From: Verticillium longisporum
Lineage: Eukaryota; Ascomycota; Sordariomycetes; Glomerellales; Plectosphaerellaceae
Assembly: GCA_019188255.1 (NCBI GenBank)
Contig: JAETXT010000002.1
Location: 5,456,001 to 5,520,000 of the forward strand
Direction of reading: 5' to 3'
DNA: 64,000 nucleotides
Shown here: positions 47,745-59,290 of the stretch, in pieces
How positions within the stretch are numbered: position 1 is the stretch's first letter
Layout of the letters: each line of letters starts with the position of its first letter
Position numbers and translations under genes: made by a program
Notes under the pieces: generated by a model
Databases searched by the model: none
Told to the model about the DNA's origin: nothing
The model's input: the letters and a program-made list of their open reading frames with translations, nothing else

Positions 47745-48573
47745 AGGCCTTCGCTCATCCGCTGTATCCAGAGCCAAAATGAACGAGGACACGGACAGGA
47801 AAACCAGCCGGTGATAACGAAGCCGGAATGATACGTAGGGACTCGGCAAGGGAAGAGGCGTTTTGTGTTTCCATGTTTCTTTTTCCTGAGGGTCGATTAT
47901 TCTCATCTCCCGGTTGCAGGAGAGACGGGCTCGAGGAGTATCTCAGCCGTCATGTCTTCTGTATTATGTATCACCATCACCAAAATTGCAGATAGCGGAA
48001 CCAGTTGCTTTTGAAAACAACAAAGACCAAGTGGCCTGCTCGTAGATGTGTGACACGAGAGATGGCGGCGGCCTTTGCACGCGCATGAGGCGCTTGTTCA
48101 CTGCCATATACCAGCCTCGGCCAGCTCGTGAGCGTTGGAATCCGCTGGCAGCCTTGTGGCATTTGGCCCCCACGAGTGACATTGTCAAGGCGGGTTCATT
48201 CTGATCTTGGCCTTCTTCCTCTTGTGTCTGGTTACCCACGTTGAGGTGAGATCAGAGTCAAGGTAGCCAGACGACGCCAACCTCGTCTATTCGATTGCCG
48301 TCCAAGGTCGCAGTTGCAGGGCCCCATGGTCGAACTCTCGAACGACACCGTTACGAGGCAGATGTCGGAGGACATTATCGCTGCGGCGTCCACGTCAAGC
48401 ACTCCATCTTGGCCGAATGCTCACTGCATCGTCAACACGACCCAGCTTTCCGTGCTGCATAAGGGGGTTCCCCATGGCATCGCAAACGCGGCCGGTCAGC
48501 CGTCCATGTCGGATCTACTGAACAGGCGCTTCACGGCGCGCGACCGCTTCCGTCACGTTGACAACATGGTCGC

Positions 48574-48930
48574 AGACCCTCTTCTCCTTCATCTCAGCGG
48601 CGCAAGCACGACTGCCTCGCCGTGTAGCATCTCCTCCCGGCGCCGCCGTCGCCCGCGGGCCAGGTGCCGGGGCGCACCGTCGAGAAGTCGGTCATTGTGT
48701 CCGACGCGGCGCGGCTGCCGCACGCGCAGGATGACAGATAGTTGGTGTTCCTCATCTCGACGGACCCGGACGTCAAGAATGGAGAGCGGGGCCAGCTTTT
48801 TGTGCTATGTACTTAGGACGGATGGGCATACGTGGACATGGCGAGGCGTCAAGGATTGGGCGCCGTGGTTGGAGCTGCCGAAGATGGCGGCGCGAGATTT
48901 GCTGGTCGCCTGAGGTTCCAGTCGCATCGA
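48574..48930 (+). pseudogene. Possible relic coding sequence with three in-frame TAG codons
   Basis: One forward frame reads protein-like sequence (GQVPGRTVEKSVIVSDAARL, then LVFLISTDPDVKNGERGQLF, then DGWAYVDMARRQGLGAVVGA) but is broken by TAG at 48625, 48739 and 48814. All three stops are TAG, which CAG codons give by a C-to-T change. I do not recognise the family, and the upstream limit is unclear because another frame (from 48314) is open through the left part. It may simply be chance in GC-rich DNA. Confidence 0.3.
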
Positions 48931-49201
48931 AGGTGAGGCTCATGATTTCCTAACACCTTATCATCCTTGGGTAGGCTAAGGGCTTGGAAGGACGTGTTAA
49001 TGGTGTATGATGTTTCTATATGAGAGGGTGCAGGTGACCGTCTGTTCACGCACTCAATCTCACAATGTCGAGTTTGCGTGACGTGATCCCGCCTTGCCGA
49101 TTCTTAAGAGGCCAACCAGTAAATAATGTCAAGCAGCATGAGAATGTTGACTTTCGGACATCGACGGTGGTGTCGGTGCAGGTCCGCATCGTAGAGCCCC
49201 T

Positions 49202-49279
49202 ACTGTCGTTTTGACCCAGTTCGGCCTGCAGTCTTCCGTATATGGCGGACTGCAGGCCGAACTAGGTCAAAACGATAGT
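49202..49279. repeat. Long foldback: 32-bp inverted repeat with 14-nt loop
   Basis: Arm 49202-49233 and arm 49248-49279 are reverse complements at 30 of 32 positions, around a 14-base loop. The centre of each arm is TTCGGCCTGCAGTC or its complement. No clear target-site duplication flanks it and no open frame lies inside. It could be a minimal foldback/MITE-like element or the template of a small hairpin RNA. Confidence 0.8.
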
Positions 49280-50242
49280 TGGATTTGAACCCTGACGCAT
49301 CCCGAACAACGTCCATGAGCCCTGCTTGATGGTCCCATGGCAATGCGTCTGGCCTTTTCCCGATCAGCACAAACTCATTTGACAACCCTTCGCCCAAACA
49401 GCAAAACGCTACGAAACATGTATCTCCGCGAACCCTGGTATTGTTTCTTGCATTGACGGTGACCGAGGCCTTGACCGTTAGGGGCGCCTTTAGCTTCACG
49501 ACTAGAATTAGCAGCATGCGTATATACAGTCTTCCCTTTTCTAGAATTAACCTCGGCCATTGCCGATCATTGGACATGAATGCCACCCGTTGAATGCCTG
49601 CTTTTGAGGGATATCATGTTATGCAGTAGCTCGAACGCGCGGAAAGGAGTCTTCAGCATCACAGTGGCACATTGGCTGAAGTTTGTGATATGCCCGGCCC
49701 AAGGAGGTGTTTTCCCTGTGGCACCACATGAAGAGGGCAAGCAGGCAACATCATGTGCGTCGCCAATGGAAAGAAGACCCAAAGACCACTTTGGATCTGT
49801 GAATGTCACGGACCATAGTAGGCGAGTTGACGACAGCCCAGTTGTCATCGTTATGCTTCCGTCGTCTGGTCCTTGAGAAATCCACGTCTTGAAGACGCAG
49901 TACTACGCTGTCAAGATTAAGAAGTATAGCAAGCGTATCGTGGTCAGCGCCGACCTCTGACAGACTTGTATTCATAAAATGTTGACATGGCCTTCCTGTT
50001 GCTAAATCACAAGGCCTCGAGCTGGGCCTTGGTTGCAGGTGACTCTAGAGAATGATGTTGGTGACGAAGTCTGCCGCCAAACACAGAGACCTCCGAAAAT
50101 AGCGAACACTCAAAAGTGACAAGATACCCGAAAATGACCACGTCGCCCGGTCACAGTGAGACCTAGTTTGACTCGCCTTGCTCTACCTAACAGGGCATTA
50201 TTTATTTGACCTGTCTCCTTCGCTGGTTGGGGGCGCAATGCA

Positions 50243-50279
50243 CCGTCGGCGCTGAGGCGCGCAGCCTAGCCGCCGACGG
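50243..50279. repeat. 9-bp GC-rich dyad upstream of the PNP-domain gene
   Basis: CCGTCGGCG at 50243-50251 is the reverse complement of CGCCGACGG at 50271-50279, with a 19-nt spacer. It lies about 250 bp before the PNP gene start, so it might be a regulatory dyad. Confidence 0.4.
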
Positions 50280-50529
50280 GTCTCGTGGGTGTTGGCCCCA
50301 ACAGTTGCTTTCAAGGTCATCGGGTGCTCAGCGGTGCTTCAATTGATGTACAAAATACTGGGTTGATGTGTATGATAAGTAGAGCGGCGGTGCTGTCTGT
50401 CCTGGTGAGCGTGTCAAACTTCTACATTCCCGATTCGTTATCTCATCACACGACCGACTGCGTTCACACGTTTATTCTCCCATCGAACTTGTTCATCTGT
50501 GCACACAGTCTCTGCTCTACCTCCTCAAC

Positions 50530-51524
50530 ATGCTCGACGCACGCAACTACACCATCGGCTGGATCTATGCTGTGGAATGCGAGTTCGTAGCAGCAAGGGC
50601 TTTCCTGAGCAAAACACACGAGGGACCGATATACCTCGGCATCCACGATAAAAACGAATATGCGCTCGGTGAAATGGCGGGACACAACATTGTCATAACC
50701 GTCCTGCCCAGAGACAACTACGGAATATGCCAGGCCACAGTGGCGGCCGCGAGCATGGTGTATAGTTTTCCCAACGTCCGCATCGGCCTCATGGTCGGCA
50801 TTGGCGGAGGCGTTCCAAGCGCGAGAAACGACATTCGACTCGGAGCTGTTGTCGTCGGCGTCCCCCAGGGCTCACACTCAGCCGTTCTCCAGTACGATCT
50901 CGGCAAGATGGCCCAAGGCGAGGCATTTGAGACTCGGAGCCACCTGAACAAAGCACCCAGCCTCCTCCGCAGCGCCGTGCAGAAGTTGGAAGCCAGATAC
51001 CACTTCGATGGTGTTCACCTTTTAGACGCCGTGGAGAAGGCAGCGCAGAAGATTGAGGATGGCGACTACTACCGTCGACCACCGATCACCTCTGACAGGC
51101 TCTTCCGGTCCTCCTTCACGCACCCTTCTTCGAAACCATCCCTTCCGTGCAGTCAAGTTTGCAAAGGGACATCTCATCTTCAGGCCCGGCGGGCCCGAAG
51201 TGGAAGGCCAGGCGACCCTTTCGTCCACTATGGGCTGATAGCCTCGGGGAACCTGAGAATATCCTCTGCTTCGAGACGGAAGCGGCAGGCCTGGTGGATT
51301 CGTTCCCCAGTATTGTTATCCGCGGAATCTGTGACTATTCAGACACACACAAAATTGACGAGTGGCAAGGTTTCGCGGCGATGATGGCAGCGGCGTACGC
51401 GGCTGATCTACTGCGCGAGGTGCCGTCCACCACCACCGCGAGGGAGTTGCAAATCAGGGAAGTGCTGAACACGAGTCGGCACCCACGGATTGAGAGTGCT
51501 TCAAGACGGGTCCGAAGCTTTTGA
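50530..51524 (+). CDS. Stand-alone PNP/UDP-phosphorylase-superfamily protein (fungal NLR-type N-terminal domain), with an apparent frameshift
   Basis: Seen: [37 protein letters not shown], the glycine-rich nucleoside-site motif [58 protein letters not shown], then VHYGLIASG. After a one-base frame change at the G run about 51247-51250 it continues [40 protein letters not shown] and [14 protein letters not shown], ending at 51524. These are hallmarks of the PNP_UDP domain that heads many fungal NLR/STAND proteins and incompatibility genes. Here nothing like NACHT/NB-ARC or repeats follows, so it is a single-domain protein of about 330 residues. The segment after LIASG looks shorter than usual. 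Whether it is a live gene is unclear. Confidence 0.78.
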
Positions 51525-53441
51525 CAGTAAATGTGTGGTTGGACTATGTCTAGTGCCTTGACCAGATTGAGGATGGAAATGGTTGAGTATGGCGTGCATT
51601 CGAACGTTGCTGGACTCATGACATGTTATTATTGTAGATCTCTGGCAGAAAATGAACAGTTCAGGGAAACTGAGAGAGCCTAGTTCATATGCTTGGTCGT
51701 TTTCAAATAGCTTCGTCTCACGGTTCCGCGCGCTGGCGTACTATGACACCTGGATTGCCTAGGGCTCCCCATTTGAGTTAGGTATGGCAGCTGACAGCTG
51801 GATCGTCCGGCCAAGTGCCAAACCGCTGTGGCCATCGGCCAGCGATGCGCTTTGGTGTGTCTCTACAGGGATCCGAGGGCTCTCAGAAGACTACTGCTCA
51901 GTTCATCGACGGTAGATGATAAACCCCAGGAAGCTGCGACAATCGACTCGAAGAGGCTTGAATGTGCTGCTGTTTGTGTCCCTATGAGGCATCTGGTGCA
52001 AAGTAGTGCAATCATGGTGGTGTTGCCTCGTGGCACTGGGGCGGCAGACAGCACACGTGATGACGACGACATCGCCCTCACTGACTGCATCGCTCCGAAG
52101 GGGAAAGAGGCCGTTATGCTCCTGTTAGGAGGAGCCATGACTACTACAGACATGGGTGATTACAAGCCAGTTCCAAGATGGCGAAGTGACTGTTGTCTGA
52201 TCTAGCGGTGCCGGTAACGGGTTGTTCGCTTGATCCCGAGGGACCTCCCGGGTGGAGATCTGAGGAGGCGACAGCGTGCGGCATAACGACTGGTCCGAGC
52301 GTTGGGGGAGTCGGGTAAACGTGCATCAAGTGGGGCCGCCGTGTAAGCCGTTTTTGATGAGACAAAAGAGCTGTGATTGTATTGTTTTTTTACGACGATA
52401 GTTACGAAGGGGTGGTGGGGTGGAATGTGATGCAAGATCAGAGGTGGGAGAATGGGTTTTGCCCGGTGATCCATGTTTCGCCGAATGTGTCATGGAACCT
52501 GTCCATGCGTGTTTGCCTGACTGCCAGTAAGCAGCAGGCAGCATGCAGTAGGCAGTAGGCAGTAGGCATCTGTCCGAGGCAGGCGTATTGTGCCTGGCGG
52601 TTGGATCCTGCCTGTTGGACGAGGTAGCTATGTACCTTAGGTACCTGGGTCACTCTAGGCAGGCAAGCAGACACAGGGCTGGCGATGCCCCTAAGTCACC
52701 GAGAACTGGAATGCAGTGAAAACAAGGGAAAGGGTAACACTACCTAGCTGCTTCGATCGTAGCTGCACGCGACAAAAGTACGACGTCGACAGGCCATCTT
52801 CCAGTGCTTCCTTCCCTGCTTGCGACGGAAGCCATGAGGTGTCCAGTGCTGCCGTGATATTTCCCACTGTGGAGTCATACCGAGAAAGCGAGCAAATGCT
52901 GGCAACCTGATTGGTTAGGCGTATGCAGCCGTCGTACTTTTGGTAGCGGCGTGTCGCATCGGGCAAGCGCGACTCTCGTACTTTTCGGTTTCGAGGTTAC
53001 GACACGACACGGCGCGGCATTCTCTGGAAACCCCCTCCGCCATTGTTCCTTCCGCCGCCGCCGCCCCTCCTGGGCCTCGCCTCGAGTGTGGTGCGTGGTG
53101 CGGTCAGCCGCTTTGATGAAGCGAAATCGTTGCGAGATGAATCATGCTAGATAGATGCACTCTCCTTCATCATTTGGTCATCCGCCTCATCTTCTTTTTC
53201 TTCGAAATGTTGAAATACACCCTGCGTGCCTCAACTTTTGACCATGTGTACTTCAGCTATCTGATCTGATCTACTCCCTCTCTATTACCCTCGCAAGGCG
53301 TCTTGAGGGCGAACAACCCCTGGCCTGCCCTCCATTGACGGACAGACCCTCATCGCCACCCGCCTCATCCCTACCTACACTCCGGATCCCTCACTACGCT
53401 CCTTTCTCGTCTCGCTCTTCTTGCTCGTCTTGCCAACCGTC
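51525..53441. other. Intergenic, no intact gene
   Basis: No NACHT, ankyrin or WD sequence follows the PNP domain. A 125-residue frame at 51828-52205 has no recognisable domain. Short tandem CAGTAGG units occur at about 52540-52567, and a TACCTTAGGTACC palindrome at about 52632-52644. The right end (53160-53440) is the pyrimidine-rich leader of the ABC transporter gene. Confidence 0.5.
52540..52567. repeat. Short tandem repeat (CAGTAGG units)
   Basis: GCAGTAG/CAGTAGG heptamers repeat about three times with degenerate copies (AGCAGCAGGCAGCATG) just upstream. A small minisatellite in intergenic DNA. Confidence 0.7.
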
Positions 53442-56400
53442 ATGGCCGACGTCAAGGCGGAAGTTCCCCTCGCCGAGGCCAGCCGCGAGGCCAGTGTCCC
53501 CTCCACCACGGACGAAAAGCCCAAGGATACCAAGCTTCGCCCTGAGCGTGAACCGACCTTCAAAGACTACATTCGAGTCTTTTCCTATGCCACAAAATGG
53601 GACATTGTCATCTACGTCTTCGCCGCCGTCTCCTCCATCGGCTCCGGCACCACCCTGCCCCTGATGAACGTCATCTTTGGCCAGCTCGTCAGCCAATTCA
53701 CTGGCTATTTTTCCGTGCCTCCGACCACCAGCAGGTCTGAATTTGAGGCTCTGCTCGACAAGCAGGCCCTCTACATCATGGCCCTCTTCATCGGCCGCCT
53801 GACCCTGACCTATATCAACAAGTTTTGCTTCCGCATGATCGGTATCCGCCTCTCCTCCGCCATCCGACTGCACTACATCGAGAGCCTCTTTGGCCAGTCC
53901 ATCCACGTCCTCGACTCCATGCCCCCTGGTGCCGCCGCCGGCACCATCACCACCACCGCCAATGTCCTGCAGCTAGGCCTCTCCGAGAAGCTCGGTACCT
54001 TCATGGAGTACAACGGAACCATCTTCACCGCCATCATTGTCGCTTTCACCTGGAGCTGGGAGCTGACCCTCGTCACCTCCTCCGTCCTCTTGTTCCTCAT
54101 CTTCGTCCTCGGCGTCATCCTGCCCTTCCTCGTCAAGGGCCAGTCCGCCATCACCCAGTCCGAGGCCAGGGCCACCGCCGTCGCCAGCGAGGCCTTTAGC
54201 TCCATCCGCATGCTGACGGCCTGTGGCGCCGAGGAGCGCATCACCTCTCGCTACGATCGCTGGGTCGACGACGCACGCCGCAAGGGCCAGGCCACGGCCC
54301 CTCTGTTGGCGACCCAGCTCGGACTCATCTTCTTCGGCATCATGGGCGCCTTTGGCCTGGCCTTTTGGCACGGCACGACCATGCGCCTGAACGGATCCAT
54401 CGATGATGCTGGTGTCATCATCATTGTCATCATGTCCGTGATCATGGTCGTCATCTCCCTCGAGCGCATCGCCACGCCTCTCGTCGCCGTCACCAAGGCC
54501 ATGGTTGCCGCCTGCGAGTTCTTCACCGTCATCGACGCCCCCAAGCCCCCTACCGGCACCTTGAAGGAGCCCGATGTCTCGGCCGACCAGGACATTGTCT
54601 TTGACCATGTCACTTTTGCCTATCCGAGCCGCCCGCACGTCAAGGTCCTCGATGGTCTGAACCTGCGCATCGAGAAGGGTCTTAACACGGCCATCGTTGG
54701 TCCTTCGGGTTCTGGCAAGTCCACCATTGTGGGACTCATCCAGCGATGGTACAGCTTGAACCACCAATACGTCATTGCCAAGACGGTCGAGAAGGACAAG
54801 AAGAAGGAGGCGCAGAAGAAGAAGAACCTCAAGAAGGGCATCACAGACTCGGACGAGGAGGAGCCCGTATCCCCTCCTGAGGAGACCGGCCCTGCCATCG
54901 AACTGTCTGGATCCGTTACAACCTGCGGACGCTCTCTGGACGACATTGAGCTCAAGTGGTGGCGATGCCAGATCGGCCTCGTGCAGCAAGAGCCCTTCTT
55001 GTTCAACGACACCATCTTCAAGAACGTTGCCAATGGCCTCATCGGCACCCCCTGGGAGCACGAGTCGGAGGAAACGAAGAGGCAGCTCGTCAAGGAAGCT
55101 TGCGAAGAGTCATTTGCCAACGAGTTTATTGACCGACTACCTGAGGTAAGTTTTGCTGTCTTGGATGCGTCTTCCCGTAAACAAACCTAACACAGATCCT
55201 GCAGGGGTACGACACGCAAGTCGGCGACAGCGGAGCCAAGCTCTCGGGCGGTCAGCGCCAGCGTATTGCTATCGCCAGGAGCATCGTCCGAAAACCGAAA
55301 ATCGTCATTCTCGACGAGGCCACGAGCGCTATCGACGTTCGGGGAGAAAAGATTGTCCAGGCAGCGCTAGACAGGGTTGCTCGCAACAGAACCACCATCA
55401 CCATTGCCCATCGCCTGTCCACAATCAAGAAGGCCGACAAGATCATCGTCCTGAAGAAGGGCCAGGTTATGGAACAGGGCACTCATCACAGCCTTCTTGA
55501 GGACGAGAACGGTCTTTACTACGGACTCGTGCATGCTCAGCAACTCTCACTCGGTGAGCCCACCGAGGCCAACACGGACGACAGCGAAGAGGACCTCAAC
55601 ACCATTCTTCAGAGGGAAAAGAGTGCGGCGTACTCCGAAGCGGAACAAGTCAACGACAAATCAAAGGACAAGTCACCCAACCTCTTTAGCAGCTATGGAA
55701 AGCTTATAGTCGAACAACGCGCGCGATGGCCTTTTTTCATCATTATCATTCTGGCCGCCATGGGTGGCGCCTCTTCCACTCCATTGCAGGCTTGGTTGCT
55801 GGCCCAAGTCCTGAACGTCTTCACAATCCAAGATCCTGGAGAGATCCGAAGCGAAGGCAACTTCTGGTCGCTGATGTGGGCTGTTCTAGCCATTGGCGTC
55901 GGTGTCAGCTACTTCTCCGTCATCTACTCTGCCGTTTTTCTACAGTACCGCATCAGTGCTGTTTACAAACGCCAATATTTCGGGGCTATTCTGTTTCAAC
56001 GGACGTCCTTCTTCGACCAAGAGGAAAATTCTCAGGGATCACTGACAGCCAGGGTCTCTGGCGACCCCAAACAGCTTGAAGAGCTGCTTGGCATCAACAT
56101 TGCCTTCCTTCTCATGGGTATGCTCCAGGTTATTGGCGCGCTGTCGGTCGCTTTTGCTTTCGGCTGGAAGTTGGCCCTCGTTGCCACATTCGTGACCATG
56201 CCCATCGGTCTGTTCTCGGCTTACTGGAGGTTCAAGTATGAAATGCAGTTTGATCAGATGAACGGCGCCGTGTTTGCGGAGAGTGCCAAGTTTGCAGCTG
56301 AGGCCATCGGCGCTTTCCGCACCGTTTCGGCCCTGACCCTGGAGGATACCATCAACAGACGTTACGGAACCCTTCTCAACGATCTGAGAATCAATGCTCT

Positions 56401-57498
56401 GAAGAAGGCGTGGCTGGCATCGTTTATTGTGGCCTTTGCTGAAAGCTCTGGGCTCGGCTGCCAAGGTCTCATCTTCTGGTACGGCGGACGACTTCTGGCC
56501 AGTCGGGAATACGACATGGTCACCTTCTTTGTCTGCTTCATGGCAGCTATTCAGGGCGCCGAGGCGGCCGGACAGGCCCTCAGTTTCGGGCCTAATGCGG
56601 CCCAGGCCAGTGCTGCTGCGAGCCGCATCATCAAGATGCGCGACTCCCGAAATCTCGACGAGCATGCCGAGTCGGCGACCATTCCTGACACCGAAGGTGG
56701 TGTCAAGATTGAGCTGCGGGATGCCCACTTCAAGTATCCTACTCGCAACGTGTCCGTCTTCAAGGGTATCAACCTCACTGTCGAGAAGGGCCAGTTCGCC
56801 GCCTTGGTCGGAGCGTCCGGCTGCGGCAAGACCTCCATCGTGTCGCTGATGGAGCGCTTTTACGATCTGACGCAAGGCGACATCCTCTGCAACGGCAAGA
56901 GCATATATGACCTGAATATATATGAGTACCGCAAGGCCTTGTCGCTGGTTGCCCAGGAACCCAACATGTTTCAAGGCACCATCCGCGAAAACATTCTGCT
57001 CGGCATTGACGGGGACGTGCCAGACGAGCAACTCCACGCCGTCTGCCGCGACGCATCCATCCACGACTTTATCGTGTCCCTGCCCGAAGGCTACAACACG
57101 GACATTGGCTCCAAGGGCGTGTCTCTTTCCGGCGGCCAGAAGCAGCGCATCGCCATTGCGCGTGCGCTCGTCCGCGATCCCAAGATTCTGCTCCTCGACG
57201 AGGCGACCAGCTCGCTCGACTCCGAGTCGGAGAAGCTCGTGCAGGCGGCGTTTGAGCGCGCCAGCAAGGGCCGCACCATGCTCGTCGTCGCGCACAGGTT
57301 GGCGACTGTCCAGAACGCCGACGTCATCTTCGTCATGGGCGAGGGTAAAGTGCTGGAGAAGGGCAACCACGTGGAGCTGTTGAAGAAGAAGGGCGTCTAC
57401 TGGCATATGGTACGTTATTGGCGATCCGCCCCGCATGCTTTGACCGTGATGGAGCTAACAGCACGCAACAGTGCCAGAGCCAGGCTCTCGATCGCTGA
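53442..57498 (+). CDS. Full-size ABC transporter, ABCB (MDR/P-glycoprotein-like) type
   Basis: Three exons (introns 55146-55195 and 57410-57471) give 1314 residues arranged TMD-NBD-TMD-NBD. Seen: NBD1 Walker A GPSGSGKST, signature LSGGQRQR and Walker B KIVILDEATSA; NBD2 Walker A GASGCGKTS, signature LSGGQKQR and Walker B KILLLDEATSS, with H-loops IAHRLST and VAHRLAT. Both sites appear catalytically complete. Intron 1 joins DRLPE to ILQGYDTQVGDSG exactly. NBD1 carries a Lys-rich then acidic insertion (KKKEAQKKKNLKKGITDSDE) between Walker A and the Q-loop. Such pumps export hydrophobic compounds or peptide pheromones at the plasma membrane; the substrate is unknown. It converges on the hydrolase gene at 57983-59290. 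Confidence 0.94.
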
Positions 57499-57982
57499 GG
57501 GTAGACGAGAGCGACAGCGAGCAGACTGTTGGCTCTGCGGTGGGCATTGGGCAGGCGCACCACGGTTTGAATAGATGGTTTTTTTGTTTGCAGTGACAGA
57601 ATACCCTTACCTTTGTTTTCCTTTCTGAGTTTCCACCGGATGAAACTTTTCGCATCTCTCTTCTTGCATTTACATCCACTCCATGTACATGATCCAATTC
57701 GTTCGTGTAGTATACCATGTATTTAGAACATAGCACCAATCTATCCTGCCGTGGACTGTACCATCCCAAACGAGAACTGACCAAGCGATACGGCGAGCAG
57801 CAGGTGCAAAAAGACGAGCATGAAACGAGGGTAAATATGGTATTGTCATCAACTGTGCAAATCATCGTGCGAACCTCGTCTGTCCGTGCAGATCCAACGC
57901 CTCACTTCGTCTCCAAGCACCAACTATATAAAAACGCCAGATCGCTATGCATCAAATACCAGAGATGGTTTGAAAAGCAAAA
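57499..57982. other. Convergent 3' region of the ABC transporter and hydrolase genes
   Basis: AT-richer 3' untranslated sequence of the two converging genes. No gene. Confidence 0.5.
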
Positions 57983-59290
57983 TCAAGCCTCAGCCTCAGG
58001 CGCCTTCATCCCCCAGAAGTGATCGAGCTCGGCGGCAATGTCGCCCGTGTGCGTCATGACAAAGTCGTGCGTCCCGCCGAGGACCCGCCAGTGCACGGCG
58101 TCCGGTCCTCCGAGCAGCGGCAGGCCCTGGCGCTCATAGTCGACGCAGTCGATAATCTCGTCTCCCTGCGCCAGCAAGACGGCAGTACGGCCCTTGCCCA
58201 TGACCCGCCCGAGCTGGGCCCAGGTGGGGTGCTGGTCGGTCAGCGGGGCGTGGCGGATGCAGCTCATAAAGGCGGGGACGAAGCCGGCGTGGTGGGTGAC
58301 CATCCAGCGGACGTAGTCGTCGACGCGGCGCTCAAGAGGCATCTCGGGCGGCGGGATGCTGGGATGAGTCGTCTCGGAAGCAGCGACGTCGAGAATCTTG
58401 CCCGTCGCCGAGGGCTGCTGGCGGAGGGTGGGTTTGCGGTTGGTGGAGGCGGCGATGGGGCGCTGGAGGCGGCGCTTCGTGGCAAAGGCGAGAAGGCGCC
58501 GGGGCACGAGGCCGGAGCGGAAGGTGAGGCGGGCCACCGTCCCGAAGTCGGCGGCGGAGATGAGGCCGGCAGGCGCGAGGAGGATCAGAGACTCGACCAT
58601 GTGGGGAAAAGACGCCGCGAAGGAGGCGGCGAGTGCGCCGCCTAGGGAATAGCCGACGAGGCGGAACCCGTGCTGGCCGGTCCACGGCAGGGGCGAAGAG
58701 GCGAGGGCTAGCAAGATATTGGTCGTGTACAAACGTTCATCGTGAGGCAGGTCGCCCACTCCGTCGGTAAAGCCGCGGCCAAAGAGGTCAAAGACCATGA
58801 CTCGGCAGCCGCGGGCAGCGAGGGCACGAGCAAGTGGTGCGAGGGTGATGCACGGAGTAGAAATGCCATGGACGAGGAGGACCTTGGGCCCTTCTAGGTT
58901 GCCAAACTCGTAGACCCGGACGGTGCCGTACGGGGTAGTGACATCACGGCCGCCGGGGAGTGTGTCTGGGTTGTAGATATGGTCGTGGATGGCATGGGAA
59001 GCTTCCTTGGGCAGGGATGCGCGAAGAGGACTGGGGATGATACGCCTCCACTTGGGATAGAGGACGTAACGACAAAAGTAGAAGGTGGCCAATGTAACGA
59101 TGACTGTGGTGGCTACGATGGACATGGTGTCGGCGCTGGGGCGGGCATCAAGGATACGCGAGAGGGCATCCATGATGGGCGTCGGCGAGGAGCTGCTGGT
59201 CGAAGAGGAGGAAGACGAGAACAGAAGCGGTTCAGGTTCTGTAGACTGAGGCGCCGCTAGGGAGGCAGCGGGCTGAGAGGATCGTGACAT
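57983..59290 (-). CDS. Membrane-anchored alpha/beta hydrolase
   Basis: A single exon codes 435 residues. Seen: a Ser-rich N-terminus, one transmembrane helix (SIVATTVIVTLATFYFCRYV, about residues 55-75), then an alpha/beta-hydrolase fold: VLLVHGISTPC (oxyanion strand), MVFDLFGRGFTDG, and the nucleophile elbow GYSLGG around Ser 217. The acid is probably Asp in LLAQGDEIIDCVD and the base His in GGTHDFVMTH. An insertion with low-complexity sequence lies between the elbow and the acid, as lid domains do. The architecture fits a serine hydrolase or lipase/esterase facing a membrane; the substrate is unknown. It might be involved with the neighbouring pump, but that is only position. Confidence 0.88.
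   Translation of the reverse strand: MSRSSQPAASLAAPQSTEPEPLLFSSSSSSTSSSSPTPIMDALSRILDARPSADTMSIVATTVIVTLATFYFCRYVLYPKWRRIIPSPLRASLPKEASHAIHDHIYNPDTLPGGRDVTTPYGTVRVYEFGNLEGPKVLLVHGISTPCITLAPLARALAARGCRVMVFDLFGRGFTDGVGDLPHDERLYTTNILLALASSPLPWTGQHGFRLVGYSLGGALAASFAASFPHMVESLILLAPAGLISAADFGTVARLTFRSGLVPRRLLAFATKRRLQRPIAASTNRKPTLRQQPSATGKILDVAASETTHPSIPPPEMPLERRVDDYVRWMVTHHAGFVPAFMSCIRHAPLTDQHPTWAQLGRVMGKGRTAVLLAQGDEIIDCVDYERQGLPLLGGPDAVHWRVLGGTHDFVMTHTGDIAAELDHFWGMKAPEAEA

Larger units (their letters stand above)
47745..50529. other. Gene-poor accessory stretch
   Basis: A 2.8-kb stretch between ARS2 and the PNP-domain gene. It contains a probable relic coding sequence (48574-48930), a long foldback at 49202-49279 and a 9-bp dyad at 50243-50279, each listed separately. 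No intact gene is recognised. Confidence 0.5.

Noticed and set aside
49265..49310. B-box-like GGGTTCAAATCC on the minus strand beside the foldback
   Set aside because: The T-stem does not pair and no A-box lies upstream.
51828..52205. 125-residue forward frame after the PNP gene, considered as a lost NLR module
   Set aside because: No NACHT, NB-ARC or repeat motif can be seen.
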